Shown here piece by piece: positions 7,434-16,713 of a stretch of 31,099 bases of DNA. Position 1 is the first letter of the stretch, and every line of letters starts with the position of its first letter. The notes below the pieces were generated by a model. It was given only the letters and a program-made list of their open reading frames with translations, had not been told where the DNA came from and searched no databases. Made by a program: the position numbers and the translations under genes. This DNA is from Cycloclasticus sp. (GTDB lineage: Bacteria > Pseudomonadota > Gammaproteobacteria > Methylococcales > Cycloclasticaceae). The stretch spans positions 1 through 31,099 of the forward strand of contig JAGPVU010000042.1 of NCBI GenBank assembly GCA_018066825.1. The letters run 5' to 3'.

Positions 7434-7868
7434 ATGGATATAAGAAAAGTTAAAAAACTCATCGAATTAATTGAAGAGTCCGATATTGCAGAAATTGAAA
7501 TTCACGAGGGTGAAGAATCAGTGCGCATCAATCGTTACTCATCTACCCAGCCTGTTACTGTCGCGCAAGCGCCTGTAGCCGCTGCGGCAAGTTTCGAGTC
7601 ACAACCTGCAGCAAGCCCTATCGCCGAGCCTTCAGGCCATACCGTCAAATCACCGATGGTAGGCACGTTTTACAATGCACCTTCGCCTGGCTCGCCTGCT
7701 TTTGTCAGCATAGGGCAAACCGTTCAAAAAGGTGATGTGCTGTGCATTATTGAAGCGATGAAAATTCTTAACCAAATCGAATCGGATGCCGCCGGCGTGG
7801 TGAAGTCGGTTTTATCAGATAACGGCCAAGCCGTTGAGTTTGACCAACCTTTATTCATCATAGAATAA
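7434..7868 (+). CDS. accB: Biotin carboxyl carrier protein of acetyl-CoA carboxylase
   Basis: Carries biotin between the carboxylase and carboxyltransferase halves of acetyl-CoA carboxylase, the first step of fatty-acid synthesis. The N-terminal MDIRKVKKLIELI helix is typical. An Ala/Pro/Ser-rich flexible linker (about residues 40-66) leads to the biotinyl domain. Lys110 in the EAMKI motif is the biotinylation site, and the 'thumb' APSPGSPAF (82-90) marks a true AccB. Length is 144 residues. It is followed after 34 bases by accC, which has its own ribosome site. Confidence 0.97.
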   Translation: MDIRKVKKLIELIEESDIAEIEIHEGEESVRINRYSSTQPVTVAQAPVAAAASFESQPAASPIAEPSGHTVKSPMVGTFYNAPSPGSPAFVSIGQTVQKGDVLCIIEAMKILNQIESDAAGVVKSVLSDNGQAVEFDQPLFIIE

Positions 7869-7902
7869 TTGATCTTTTAATTTATTCATCGACGAGAGAA
7901 AT

Positions 7903-9243
7903 ATGTTCGATAAAATTCTTATTGCCAACCGCGGCGAAATTGCTTTGCGTATTTTACGTGCCTGCCGTGAACTGGGCATTCAAACCGTGGCCGTTCACTC
8001 GAGCGCCGACAGAGACTTAAAACACGTTCGCTTGGCTGATGAGTCCGTGTGTATTGGCGGCCCCTCTTCAACCGAAAGCTACCTTAATGTCCCGGCTATT
8101 ATCAGCGCGGCTGAAATCACCGATGCCGAAGCGATCCATCCAGGCTACGGTTTTTTATCCGAAAATGCAGATTTTGCTGAGCGTGTAGAACAAAGCGGAT
8201 TTACCTTTATTGGCCCGCGTTCAGAAACCATTCGCTTGATGGGTGACAAGGTATCAGCGATCGAGGCAATGAAAAAAGCCGGTGTACCCTGTGTTCCGGG
8301 TTCTGATGGGCCACTCGGCGACGATAAACAAAAAAATATCCAGATTGCACGTAATATAGGTTACCCGATTATTATTAAAGCCGCCGGTGGTGGTGGTGGG
8401 CGTGGCATGCGTGTTGTGCACACCGAAGCAGCGTTACTGAACGCTATTTCGCTGACCAAAACCGAAGCCAACAATTTTTTTGGTAATGACATGGTGTACA
8501 TGGAGAAATTCCTAGAAACACCACGCCACATTGAATTTCAAATATTGGCCGACAAACACGGCAATGCTATCCATCTTGGGGAACGCGATTGTTCAACGCA
8601 GCGCAAACATCAAAAGGTTATTGAAGAAGCACCCGCTATTGGTATTAGCGAACAGGTCCGTCAAGAAATCGGTAGTCGTTGCGCTAGAGCCTGCGCTGAA
8701 ATTGATTATCACGGCGCTGGTACTTTTGAGTTTTTATATGAAAAAGGTGAGTTTTATTTCATCGAAATGAATACTCGCGTTCAAGTAGAACACCCTATTA
8801 CCGAAATCGTCACCGGCGTTGATATTGTTGCCGAACAGCTCAAGATTGCTGCAGGCGAACCACTGAGCTACCGCCAAGAAGACATTAAAATAACCGGGCA
8901 CGCAATTGAGTGCCGATTAAATGCAGAGCATTCAAAAACCTTTATGCCGTCACCCGGGAAAATCACCCAACTGCATATACCGGGCGGCCCCGGCATTCGT
9001 TTCGATAGCCATATTTATAATGGTTACACCATTCCGCAATACTATGACTCGATGATCGGCAAGTTGATCTCTTTTGGTAACTCACGAGAATCCGCACTGG
9101 CTCGGACCAAAACCGCACTGAGTGAAACCGTCATTGACGGCATTAACACCAATATCGATTTGTTGAAAGAAATCGTTGTTGACAAAGACTTTTCATCCGG
9201 GGTGTACAACATTCACTACCTTGAAAAGAAACTTGGAATGTAA
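7903..9243 (+). CDS. accC: Biotin carboxylase subunit of acetyl-CoA carboxylase
   Basis: Catalyses ATP-dependent carboxylation of the biotin on AccB. An N-terminal carboxylase domain (FDKILIANRGEIALRI, residues 2-17) is followed by an ATP-grasp domain with the Gly-rich loop AAGGGGGRGMRVV and the catalytic FIEMNTRVQVEHPITE motif, then the C-terminal biotin carboxylase domain. At 446 residues it is close to E. coli AccC (449). A GAGAG stretch a few bases before the ATG is a plausible ribosome site. prmA follows 5 bases later. Confidence 0.97.
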   Translation: MFDKILIANRGEIALRILRACRELGIQTVAVHSSADRDLKHVRLADESVCIGGPSSTESYLNVPAIISAAEITDAEAIHPGYGFLSENADFAERVEQSGFTFIGPRSETIRLMGDKVSAIEAMKKAGVPCVPGSDGPLGDDKQKNIQIARNIGYPIIIKAAGGGGGRGMRVVHTEAALLNAISLTKTEANNFFGNDMVYMEKFLETPRHIEFQILADKHGNAIHLGERDCSTQRKHQKVIEEAPAIGISEQVRQEIGSRCARACAEIDYHGAGTFEFLYEKGEFYFIEMNTRVQVEHPITEIVTGVDIVAEQLKIAAGEPLSYRQEDIKITGHAIECRLNAEHSKTFMPSPGKITQLHIPGGPGIRFDSHIYNGYTIPQYYDSMIGKLISFGNSRESALARTKTALSETVIDGINTNIDLLKEIVVDKDFSSGVYNIHYLEKKLGM

Positions 9244-9248
9244 GGCAC

Positions 9249-10130
9249 ATGGCGTGGCAACAACTGACCATAGCAACAAACCCCAAACTCGCCCCTTTAT
9301 TTGAAACCTTACTTGAAGAACTAGGTTCACTGTCCGTCACCATGACGGACGGTGCCGACCAGCCGATCTACGAACCACCCTTAGAAACCACCCCATTATG
9401 GCAGCAGGTCGTCGTTACCGGCTTGTTTGATGATCAGCACGACCTTAGTCAATCAGAACAGTATTTTCGCCATCATCTAGCAACAGAAAAAAACTGGTCA
9501 CTCAACATACAGCGCCTTGAAGACCAAGTGTGGGAGCGCGTGTGGCTAGACGATTTTAAGCCCATCGAATTTTCCAATAACTTTTGGGTTTGCTCGACCG
9601 AGCACGAGGTACCCGAACCTAACGCCACTATCATGCGCTTAGACCCTGGTTTGGCGTTTGGCACGGGCACTCACCCAACAACCGCACTTTGCCTTGAATG
9701 GCTAGCTAGTCATCCCCTGTCAAACGCTCGTGTGGTCGACTTTGGCTGTGGCTCCGGCATCTTGGCTATCGCCGCCTTACTGCTGGGTGCCGAACGCGCT
9801 ATCGGCATTGATATCGACCCGCAAGCCTTAACCGCCAGCAATAACAACGCTCTACTCAATAAGGTACAAGGCAAACTCCAGGTCTTCGACGCTGAACAAT
9901 ACCCACGAGATGCCGCGACACATGTTATCGCCAACATTTTGGCCGAGCCCTTAGTCACACTCGCCCACGACATATCAAATTTAGTCGAAAAAAACGGCCA
10001 TCTATTATTGTCTGGTATTCTTACTGAGCAAATTGAACAGGTTGTTAACGCTTACAGTGATAATTTTAACTTCGACCCACCGCTCATTAAAGGAGAGTGG
10101 GCCTGTCTTCATGGCTGCAAAAAAACATAG
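9249..10130 (+). CDS. prmA: Ribosomal protein L11 methyltransferase
   Basis: S-adenosylmethionine-dependent methyltransferase that trimethylates ribosomal protein L11. The N-terminal substrate-recognition domain starts MAWQQLTIATN. The linker holds the DPGLAFGTGTHPTT segment specific to PrmA. The catalytic Rossmann fold shows motif I VVDFGCGSGILAIAA and the acidic GIDIDPQA, with NILAEPL as the post-motif. At 293 residues it is of normal length. It lies 5 bases after accC and 3 bases before the zinc-ribbon gene, so it is part of the same transcript. Confidence 0.95.
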   Translation: MAWQQLTIATNPKLAPLFETLLEELGSLSVTMTDGADQPIYEPPLETTPLWQQVVVTGLFDDQHDLSQSEQYFRHHLATEKNWSLNIQRLEDQVWERVWLDDFKPIEFSNNFWVCSTEHEVPEPNATIMRLDPGLAFGTGTHPTTALCLEWLASHPLSNARVVDFGCGSGILAIAALLLGAERAIGIDIDPQALTASNNNALLNKVQGKLQVFDAEQYPRDAATHVIANILAEPLVTLAHDISNLVEKNGHLLLSGILTEQIEQVVNAYSDNFNFDPPLIKGEWACLHGCKKT

Positions 10131-10133
10131 CTT

Positions 10134-10871
10134 ATGCACTATGCACGCTGCCCAGACTGTTTAACTACGCTACAAATCACCGAGCAACAATTATCACTCA
10201 AAGCTGGCCTCGTCCGTTGCGGCCATTGCCAACAAGTGTTTAACGCTCACGACAATAAAATCACCCCCGTTAGCAGAGCACCCATCGACATAGATGACCC
10301 CACAGTCAGTGCGCAAGCTAAACCCGACCTAAAAGACGCAGTTCTCGGTCAAGCAGACCCAAGCCTAAGCGCTGCTGCTTGGGAAACGTCAAAAGCCCCG
10401 TTTATTCGCTCCTTACCCTACGGCTTGCTGTGTTTTTTATCGGTTTTGCTTTTGTTAACACAGTTTGTGTACCACCAAGCTGACACCCTTACTCAAAATT
10501 CGAGCCTACAACCAGCTTTTAAGCGGTTGAATAGCGCCTTTAATTTAAATATTCCTGGCTATAAAAACTTAGATGAAATCCTTGTGCTTCATCGTAAGTT
10601 AAGCCCCCACAGCAACTTAAAAGATACACTTGAACTTCAGCTTACGATTAAAAATTCCGCACTCGTCGAACAGGACTTTCCCAACATCCACATCAGCCTA
10701 AGCTCTAAAACAGGCGAAACCGTTGCTAACGGCCAATTCAGTAAAAGCGATTATTTAGCTAAAGACGACATCCACGATTTTTTTGAAGCCAATGAAGTAA
10801 AACAATTCAGTTTACTATTCAAAAAACCTCTACAACAAGCCGTCGGTTTCGAAATTTCTTTTAGCGAGTAA
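10134..10871 (+). CDS. Zinc-ribbon and DUF3426 domain membrane protein
   Basis: A 245-residue protein of unknown function. The N-terminus is an MJ0042-type zinc ribbon with Cys6/Cys9 and Cys29/Cys32 (CPDC and CGHC). An acidic linker, one membrane helix (about residues 94-113), and a DUF3426 domain follow; the last presumably lies in the periplasm. This gene regularly sits between prmA and dusB-fis in gammaproteobacteria, as here. The topology (zinc ribbon in the cytoplasm, single anchor, outer domain) is inferred from hydrophobicity. Confidence 0.85.
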   Translation: MHYARCPDCLTTLQITEQQLSLKAGLVRCGHCQQVFNAHDNKITPVSRAPIDIDDPTVSAQAKPDLKDAVLGQADPSLSAAAWETSKAPFIRSLPYGLLCFLSVLLLLTQFVYHQADTLTQNSSLQPAFKRLNSAFNLNIPGYKNLDEILVLHRKLSPHSNLKDTLELQLTIKNSALVEQDFPNIHISLSSKTGETVANGQFSKSDYLAKDDIHDFFEANEVKQFSLLFKKPLQQAVGFEISFSE

Positions 10872-10952
10872 ACTTGTTCCGTACAATGGTTTTTTAAATC
10901 AACTTTATCGCTCTTCAGGCAAGGCAGTTAGCACCCGAGCGCACTGACTTTT

Positions 10953-11942
10953 ATGAAAATTGGTCCCCACACTCTCAGCAATAATTTAGTTTTGTCGCCA
11001 ATGGCCGGCATAACTGACCGCCCTTTTCGTCAACTTTGCCGTGAGCTAGGTGCAGGCCTAGCCGTATCAGAAATGACCGCCTCTAACCCAGCATTAAGAA
11101 AACACCCACGCACGCAATTAAAACTTGACCATCAGGGTGAAGATGGACCACGTTCCGTGCAAATTGTAGGCACCAACCCATCTCAAATGGCTGAAGCGGC
11201 GCTCTACAACCAAGGCCGTGGCGCGCAAATCATCGACATAAACATGGGTTGCCCGGCAAAAAAAGTCTGCAACGTCGCAGCAGGGTCGGCGCTATTACGT
11301 GATGAAGCCTTAGTAGAACAAATTCTTCAAGCGGTTGTTGCAGCGGTGGACATTCCAGTGACATTAAAGATTCGTACCGGTTGGGACCAACAAAATAAAA
11401 ACGCAACCACCATCGCCAGCATCGCAGAACAATCAGGTATTCAAGCACTAGCAGTCCACGGCAGAACCAGATCCTGCAAATACAATGGGCATGCCGAATA
11501 CGACACCATTAAAGCCATCAAAAAAACCGTTTCCATCCCAATATTTGCTAATGGTGATATCACCAGTGTTGAGAAAGCGCAGCAGGTTCTTGACTATACC
11601 AATGCCGATGGCTTGTTGATCGGCAGAGGCGCACAGGGTCGCCCGTGGATTTTTAGGGAGATCGCGTATTTTTTAAAAACTGGACGACACTTAGCTCCCC
11701 CCGAATTGGATGAAATAAAGATGCTCATCAATCGGCACATAATTGAACTGCATCAATTTTATGGTGATATTATGGGCGTTAGGATTGCCAGAAAACACAT
11801 GGCTTGGTACTTTAATCATCTTGATGCTTCCTTATTGCCGCGTGTAAAAGAGGGCTTTGCCTTACATGAACCACAACAACAATTAGATTTTATGGACACT
11901 CTTTTTCAAATGCTCAGCAATAAAAATCATCTCGCCGCATGA
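10953..11942 (+). CDS. dusB: tRNA-dihydrouridine synthase B
   Basis: FMN-dependent enzyme that reduces a specific uridine in the tRNA D-loop to dihydrouridine. The TIM-barrel starts with LSPMAGITDRPFR (residues 14-26). The catalytic loop DINMGCPAKKVCN (95-107) holds the proton-donor Cys100. GRGAQGRPWIF near the end binds the FMN phosphate. At 329 residues it is near E. coli DusB (321). No clear Shine-Dalgarno sequence precedes the ATG. It overlaps fis by 4 bases (ATGA), the conserved dusB-fis operon, in which weak dusB translation and strong fis translation are typical. Confidence 0.95.
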   Translation: MKIGPHTLSNNLVLSPMAGITDRPFRQLCRELGAGLAVSEMTASNPALRKHPRTQLKLDHQGEDGPRSVQIVGTNPSQMAEAALYNQGRGAQIIDINMGCPAKKVCNVAAGSALLRDEALVEQILQAVVAAVDIPVTLKIRTGWDQQNKNATTIASIAEQSGIQALAVHGRTRSCKYNGHAEYDTIKAIKKTVSIPIFANGDITSVEKAQQVLDYTNADGLLIGRGAQGRPWIFREIAYFLKTGRHLAPPELDEIKMLINRHIIELHQFYGDIMGVRIARKHMAWYFNHLDASLLPRVKEGFALHEPQQQLDFMDTLFQMLSNKNHLAA

Positions 11943-12187
11943 ATTCAGACAGCATACAACAGCCTTTGTGCGAACAAGTGAAGCAAGCCTTAGATACGTA
12001 CTTTAAACAACTTGATGGGCAAGATGTAGTCAATTTACACGCCCTCGTTATCAGTGAAGTTGAGAAACCTTTGTTTGAAGCGGTGTTATTGCACACCAAG
12101 TCCAACCAATCTAAAGCAGCTAAGATGCTGGGATTGAGCCGCGGCACACTTAGAAAAAAGTTAACCAGTTACAACCTCGACGGCTAA
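11939..12187 (+). CDS. fis: DNA-binding protein Fis
   Basis: Small nucleoid-associated regulator that bends DNA and activates rRNA and other growth-phase promoters. An 82-residue protein: an N-terminal dimerisation region, then the C-terminal helix-turn-helix NQSKAAKMLGLSRGTLRKKL (residues 56-75), the Fis/NtrC-type recognition unit. It is shorter at the N-terminus than E. coli Fis (98), as is usual outside enterobacteria. The start overlaps the dusB stop by 4 bases. Confidence 0.94.
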   Translation: MNSDSIQQPLCEQVKQALDTYFKQLDGQDVVNLHALVISEVEKPLFEAVLLHTKSNQSKAAKMLGLSRGTLRKKLTSYNLDG

Positions 12188-12267
12188 CTCAACTTTGCTA
12201 CGACCAAGCAGGTAATCGTGTAGTGATAAACCACCTTAGTGACTAAAAAGCCCAGCAGGAACGGCTG

Positions 12268-12311
12268 ATTTTCGATAGAATATCCCGTTTCGAAATAGGT
12301 TATACAACCTA
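12268..12311 (+). promoter_or_regulatory. Candidate purH promoter region with two dyads
   Basis: A -10-like TAGAAT (12276-12281) lacks a good -35. It is flanked by TTTCGA (12270-12275) and TCGAAA (12290-12295), an inverted repeat. Just downstream is a perfect 16-bp palindrome, TAGGTT-ATAC-AACCTA (12296-12311), which would lie at about +8 to +23 of a transcript starting near 12288. No classical PurR box (centred on CGNTTN) is seen. Confidence 0.4.
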
Positions 12312-12337
12312 ATCTAACATTAGCAACAGGGCATTCA

Positions 12338-13900
12338 ATGAGTAACAAAATTTCACGTGCATTAGTCAGCGTATCCGATAAAACCGGCATTATTGAGTTT
12401 TGCCAACAACTGAGTGATTTAGGCGTTGAAATTATTTCAACCGGCGGTACCGCTAAATTGTTACAAGATAATACAATACCTGTTATCGAAATAAGCGACT
12501 ATACCGGCTTTCCTGAAATGATGGACGGACGCGTCAAAACACTACACCCCAAAGTACACGGCGGTATTTTAGGCCGTCGTCATATTGATCAAACTGTCAT
12601 GCACGACCATGACATTAAACCGATCGACCTAGTGGTTGTTAATCTCTACCCTTTTCAGCAAACAGTGGCTAAGCCCGATTGCGACCTTGCCACTGCGATA
12701 GAAAATATCGACATCGGTGGACCCACCATGATCAGAGCCGCGGCAAAAAATCATCGCGACGTAACAATCATCGTTGACCCTAGCGACTACCAATCAACGT
12801 TGGATTCTATTAAGACCAGCGGTGGTGTTGATGACGCCACACGCTTTAATCTAGCGGTTAAAACATTTGAGCACACCGCACAGTATGATGGCGCCATTGC
12901 TAATTACTTAGGCGCTATTAATGAAAATAACGAAACATCAGATTTTCCGCGCACGATTAATATGCAATTCAAACAAAAGCAAGTGATGCGTTACGGCGAA
13001 AACCCGCATCAAAAAGCCGCCTTTTTTACTGAACAAACACCTGCACCAGGTTGCATTTCATCTGCCGAGCAACTGCAGGGTAAAGAGCTATCTTATAACA
13101 ATATAGCGGATACCGATGCCGCGCTTGAATGTGTAAAGCAATTTAATGACTCACCCGCTTGTGTCATCGTTAAGCACGCTAACCCCTGCGGCGTCGCACT
13201 CGGTGACAACCTATTAGAAGCCTACAATAAGGCCTATCAGACCGACCCTGAGTCAGCGTTTGGTGGCATTATTGCCTTTAATCGCCCACTCGACGTAGCC
13301 ACCGCCGAAGCCATTATCGACAGACAGTTCGTTGAAGTAATTATAGCCCCGGGCGTCGAGGCTCAAGTCAGCGACATCATCGCTAGCAAAAAAAATGTCC
13401 GTTTACTCGATTCAGGCCAATGGTCATCTGACACTAATTCGCAACAAGATTTTAAACGCGTGAATGGTGGTTTATTGGTACAAACTGCCGATAACGCACT
13501 GTATGCTGAATTAACCGTCGTCACTAAACGTCAACCCACAGAACAAGAAATGCAAGATTTATTGTTCAGTTGGCAAGTGGCTAAATTTGTTAAATCTAAC
13601 GCCATTATTTACGCTAAAAATAAAATGACGATTGGCGTTGGCGCTGGACAAATGAGCCGTGTTAACTCTGCCCGCATTGCCGCCATTAAGGCACAACAAG
13701 CCGGGCTTGAAGTCACCGGTTCTGTTATGGCATCAGATGCTTTTTTCCCTTTTAGAGACGGCCTAGATAACGCAGCAGAAGTGGGTGTGCGCGCTGTAAT
13801 CCAACCAGGCGGATCGATGCGCGACGAGGAAGTGATTGCCGCTGCTAATGAACACGATATAGCGATGGTATTTACTGCGATGCGTCACTTTAGACACTAA
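12338..13900 (+). CDS. purH: Bifunctional AICAR formyltransferase/IMP cyclohydrolase
   Basis: Catalyses the last two steps of de novo IMP synthesis. The N-terminal cyclohydrolase (MGS-like) domain, about residues 1-195, shows STGGTAKLL and VKTLHPKVHGGILGRR. The C-terminal transformylase domain has MRYGENPHQKAAFF and the catalytic Lys279-His280 in VKHANPCG. At 520 residues it is near E. coli PurH (529). The start is preceded by CAGGG, a modest ribosome site. purD follows 13 bases later, the usual purH-purD operon. Confidence 0.97.
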   Translation: MSNKISRALVSVSDKTGIIEFCQQLSDLGVEIISTGGTAKLLQDNTIPVIEISDYTGFPEMMDGRVKTLHPKVHGGILGRRHIDQTVMHDHDIKPIDLVVVNLYPFQQTVAKPDCDLATAIENIDIGGPTMIRAAAKNHRDVTIIVDPSDYQSTLDSIKTSGGVDDATRFNLAVKTFEHTAQYDGAIANYLGAINENNETSDFPRTINMQFKQKQVMRYGENPHQKAAFFTEQTPAPGCISSAEQLQGKELSYNNIADTDAALECVKQFNDSPACVIVKHANPCGVALGDNLLEAYNKAYQTDPESAFGGIIAFNRPLDVATAEAIIDRQFVEVIIAPGVEAQVSDIIASKKNVRLLDSGQWSSDTNSQQDFKRVNGGLLVQTADNALYAELTVVTKRQPTEQEMQDLLFSWQVAKFVKSNAIIYAKNKMTIGVGAGQMSRVNSARIAAIKAQQAGLEVTGSVMASDAFFPFRDGLDNAAEVGVRAVIQPGGSMRDEEVIAAANEHDIAMVFTAMRHFRH

Positions 13901-13913
13901 CATAGGACAGCTG

Positions 13914-15200
13914 ATGAACGTATTAATCGTAGGTGGCGGCGGACGAGAGCATGCGCTTGCTTGGAAAGCCAAACAATCCAGTCAAGTGAAGCTTGTTTAC
14001 GTAGCACCTGGTAACGCCGGTACCGAGCTTGAGGACGGCATCCAAAACGTCGACATAAGCGCAGAAGATATTAGCGGCCTACTGGCTTTTGCCAAGCAGC
14101 AGCAGATTGAACTGACCATAATTGGTCCTGAAGCGCCATTGGTGGCCGGCATTGTTGACCAATTTACCGCCAACGGTTTGCGTTGTTTTGGTCCCAGTCA
14201 ATTGGCCGCTCAACTAGAAGGATCTAAATCCTACTGCAAAGATTTTCTTGCCCGGCATAATATTCCTACGGCTGATTACCAAAGCTTTACTGACATTGAC
14301 GCGGCGTGTGATTACATTCGTCTTAAAGGCGCCCCAATCGTAGTCAAAGCCGACGGTTTAGCCGCTGGTAAAGGTGTCATCCTCGCTCAAACCGAGCAAC
14401 AAGCAATCGATGCCGTGACCGATATGCTGGCTGGCAATGCCTTTGGCGAAGCTGGGCACCGCGTGGTGATCGAAGAGTTTTTGCTTGGCGAAGAAGCCAG
14501 CTTTATAGTGATTGCCAATCATCACCAAGCCCTTGCAATGGCGTCATCGCAAGACCATAAAGCCCGTGATAACGGCGATTTAGGCCCGAACACAGGCGGC
14601 ATGGGCGCTTACTCCCCAGCGCCGGTTGTCAGTGAGCAAATGCACCAAAGAATTCTCCGCGACATTATCCAACCAACTTTAGACGGTATGATGAAAGACG
14701 GCATTCCATACACCGGCTTTTTATACGCCGGGGTAATGATCGATGCCCAAGGCGTACCCAAAGTACTTGAATACAATTGCCGCTTTGGCGACCCTGAAAC
14801 GCAACCTATTATGATGCGGTTAAACAGCGACTTAATCGAGCTATGTAATGCCGCGCTGGATAATAAACTTGAGCATATTACGGTTGATTGGGACCCGCGT
14901 ACCGCTGTTGGCGTCGTACTCGCTGCAGGCGGCTACCCGTTTGATTACCACAAAGGTGACGTAATCAGCGGCATTCCCCAAGCAACCGCAGAATCGAAGG
15001 TATTCCATGCCGGCAGCAAAATGCAAGGGGACAAAATCGTTACTAATGGCGGTCGAGTGCTATGCGCCTGCGCCTTGGGTGATAGCGTTAAGCAAGCACA
15101 ACAAAAAGCCTACCAGACTGTTGCAGCGATTCACTGGGATAAGGTGTATTTTCGTACGGATATAGGCCACCGCGCCATCGCACGGGAAAGCCAAACTTAA
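13914..15200 (+). CDS. purD: Phosphoribosylamine-glycine ligase (GAR synthetase)
   Basis: ATP-dependent enzyme joining glycine to phosphoribosylamine, the second step of purine synthesis. The N-domain starts MNVLIVGGGGREHALAW. The ATP-grasp fold has KADGLAAGKGVI and the metal-binding EYNCRFGDPETQP, and the C-domain is complete. At 428 residues it is within one residue of E. coli PurD. It is last in the purHD operon; a strong terminator follows 30 bases after its stop. Confidence 0.97.
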   Translation: MNVLIVGGGGREHALAWKAKQSSQVKLVYVAPGNAGTELEDGIQNVDISAEDISGLLAFAKQQQIELTIIGPEAPLVAGIVDQFTANGLRCFGPSQLAAQLEGSKSYCKDFLARHNIPTADYQSFTDIDAACDYIRLKGAPIVVKADGLAAGKGVILAQTEQQAIDAVTDMLAGNAFGEAGHRVVIEEFLLGEEASFIVIANHHQALAMASSQDHKARDNGDLGPNTGGMGAYSPAPVVSEQMHQRILRDIIQPTLDGMMKDGIPYTGFLYAGVMIDAQGVPKVLEYNCRFGDPETQPIMMRLNSDLIELCNAALDNKLEHITVDWDPRTAVGVVLAAGGYPFDYHKGDVISGIPQATAESKVFHAGSKMQGDKIVTNGGRVLCACALGDSVKQAQQKAYQTVAAIHWDKVYFRTDIGHRAIARESQT

Positions 15201-15230
15201 AAAATCTAGGCTTAAATTAGCATTTATCCG

Positions 15231-15269
15231 ACACAAAAAAAGGGCGTTTAATACGCCCTTTTTTTGTGT
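15231..15269. terminator. Bidirectional Rho-independent terminator between purD and rho
   Basis: A 16-bp perfect stem (15231-15246 with 15254-15269) around a 7-base loop. Its GGGCG/CGCCC core is flanked by seven A on the left and seven T on the right, so each strand reads hairpin plus U-run. It ends purHD on the plus strand and rho on the minus strand. Confidence 0.92.
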
Positions 15270-15282
15270 GTAAGAAAATATA

Positions 15283-16539
15283 TTAACGCTTCATTGATGC
15301 GAAAAACTCGTCGTTTGTTTTAGTTTTCTTGAAACGTTCCAATAAAAATTCAATCGCGCCCATTTCATCCATCGGATTAAGGATTTTACGCAAAATCCAA
15401 GTTTTTTGCAGAATGTCCGGATCAACGATGTACTCTTCACGACGTGTACCCGAACGATTAACGTTAATGGCCGGATACACCCTTTTTTCAGCTATTTTAC
15501 GCTCGAGGTGCAGCTCCATATTACCGGTGCCTTTAAACTCTTCGTAAATAACGTCATCCATTCTAGAGCCTGTTTCAACTAAGGCCGTAGCAATAATCGT
15601 TAAGCTACCGCCTTCTTCAATTTTTCTAGCTGCACCAAAAAAACGTTTCGGGCGCTCTAAAGCATTAGCATCGACACCACCGGTCAAAATCTTACCGGAT
15701 GATGGCGCTACAGTGTTATAGGCTCGACCTAAACGGGTAATAGAGTCCAGTAAAATGATGACGTCTTGCTTATGTTCAACCATCCGCTTGGCCTTTTCTA
15801 TTACCATTTCAGCCACTTGAACGTGGCGAGTTGCTGGCTCATCAAAGGTACTAGAAATCACTTCGCCTTTTACTGTGCGTGACATCTCGGTCACCTCTTC
15901 GGGGCGCTCATCAATTAATAGGACAATCAGGTAACTTTCGGGGTTATTTTCAGCAATCGAGTGCGCCAAATTTTGCAGGATCATCGTCTTACCTGCTTTC
16001 GGTGGTGACACGATCAAACCACGCTGACCTTTGCCAATGGGTGCGACCAAGTCGATGATACGTGAGGTTAAATCTTCAGTCGTTCCATTGCCAATTTCAA
16101 GCTTTAACCGCTCATTAGGAAATAAGGGTGTTAAGTTTGCGAAAGCAATTTTATTTTTTGCGTGTTCCGGCGTTTCGTAATTAAGGGTATCGACTTTTAA
16201 TAACGCGAAGTAACGTTCACTGTCCTTCGGCGGGCGAATTTTGCCAGAAATAGTATCCCCAGTCCTTAATCCAAAGCGTCTGATTTGGCTTGGCGATACG
16301 TAAATATCATCCGGCCCTGCTAGAAACGAACCGTCTGCCGATCTTAAAAAACCAAAACCATCTGATAGCACTTCAAGAACACCGTCGCCATAAATGTCGT
16401 CACCTTTTTTGGCGATCTTCTTAAGGATTTGAAAAACGGTATTTTGTTTTAATGTGCGACCGGTGTTTTCAACACCTAATTCTCTCGCAATTTCTAGTAT
16501 TTCACTGGCTGGTTTACGTTTAAGTTCGGTTAAATTCAT
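15283..16539 (-). CDS. rho: Transcription termination factor Rho
   Basis: Hexameric RNA-dependent ATPase that ends transcription. The N-terminal Rho helical domain (residues 1-45) is followed by a cold-shock-like RNA-binding domain with RNP1 GFGFLR (61-66). The ATPase domain has Walker A SPPKAGKTM (178-186) and Walker B DVIILLDSITRLGRAYN, with the R- and Q-loops intact. At 418 residues it is one short of E. coli Rho and has no inserts. It lies downstream of trxA on the same strand with a 174-base gap that contains a trxA terminator, so it has its own leader. A Rho leader is usually a site of autoregulated termination. Confidence 0.98.
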   Translation of the reverse strand: MNLTELKRKPASEILEIARELGVENTGRTLKQNTVFQILKKIAKKGDDIYGDGVLEVLSDGFGFLRSADGSFLAGPDDIYVSPSQIRRFGLRTGDTISGKIRPPKDSERYFALLKVDTLNYETPEHAKNKIAFANLTPLFPNERLKLEIGNGTTEDLTSRIIDLVAPIGKGQRGLIVSPPKAGKTMILQNLAHSIAENNPESYLIVLLIDERPEEVTEMSRTVKGEVISSTFDEPATRHVQVAEMVIEKAKRMVEHKQDVIILLDSITRLGRAYNTVAPSSGKILTGGVDANALERPKRFFGAARKIEEGGSLTIIATALVETGSRMDDVIYEEFKGTGNMELHLERKIAEKRVYPAINVNRSGTRREEYIVDPDILQKTWILRKILNPMDEMGAIEFLLERFKKTKTNDEFFASMKR

Positions 16540-16670
16540 ATAAATTCAAATGATAGTAATGGGAATATTTGGCGTGCCCAATGAGCACAGGAGATTTTTA
16601 ATTGTATTTTTGATTGATCGCACGGCAAAACGCGTGCTTAGGGGTCTTATGTGTGGAAAGGTAACACTAA

Positions 16671-16706
16671 AAATCGCCTTCGTCTACATTTAGCTACGAC
16701 GAAGGC
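16671..16706 (-). terminator. Terminator after trxA
   Basis: A 9-bp stem (16676-16684 with 16698-16706) with a 13-base loop. On the minus strand it is followed by GATTTTTAG. It lies 8 bases past the trxA stop and separates trxA from rho. The long loop and short U-run make it moderate in strength. Confidence 0.6.
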
Positions 16707-16713
16707 ATTATAT

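Noticed and set aside
12184..12390. A 68-codon minus-strand frame between fis and purH
   Set aside because: It overlaps the purH start and promoter dyads, and its sequence resembles no family.
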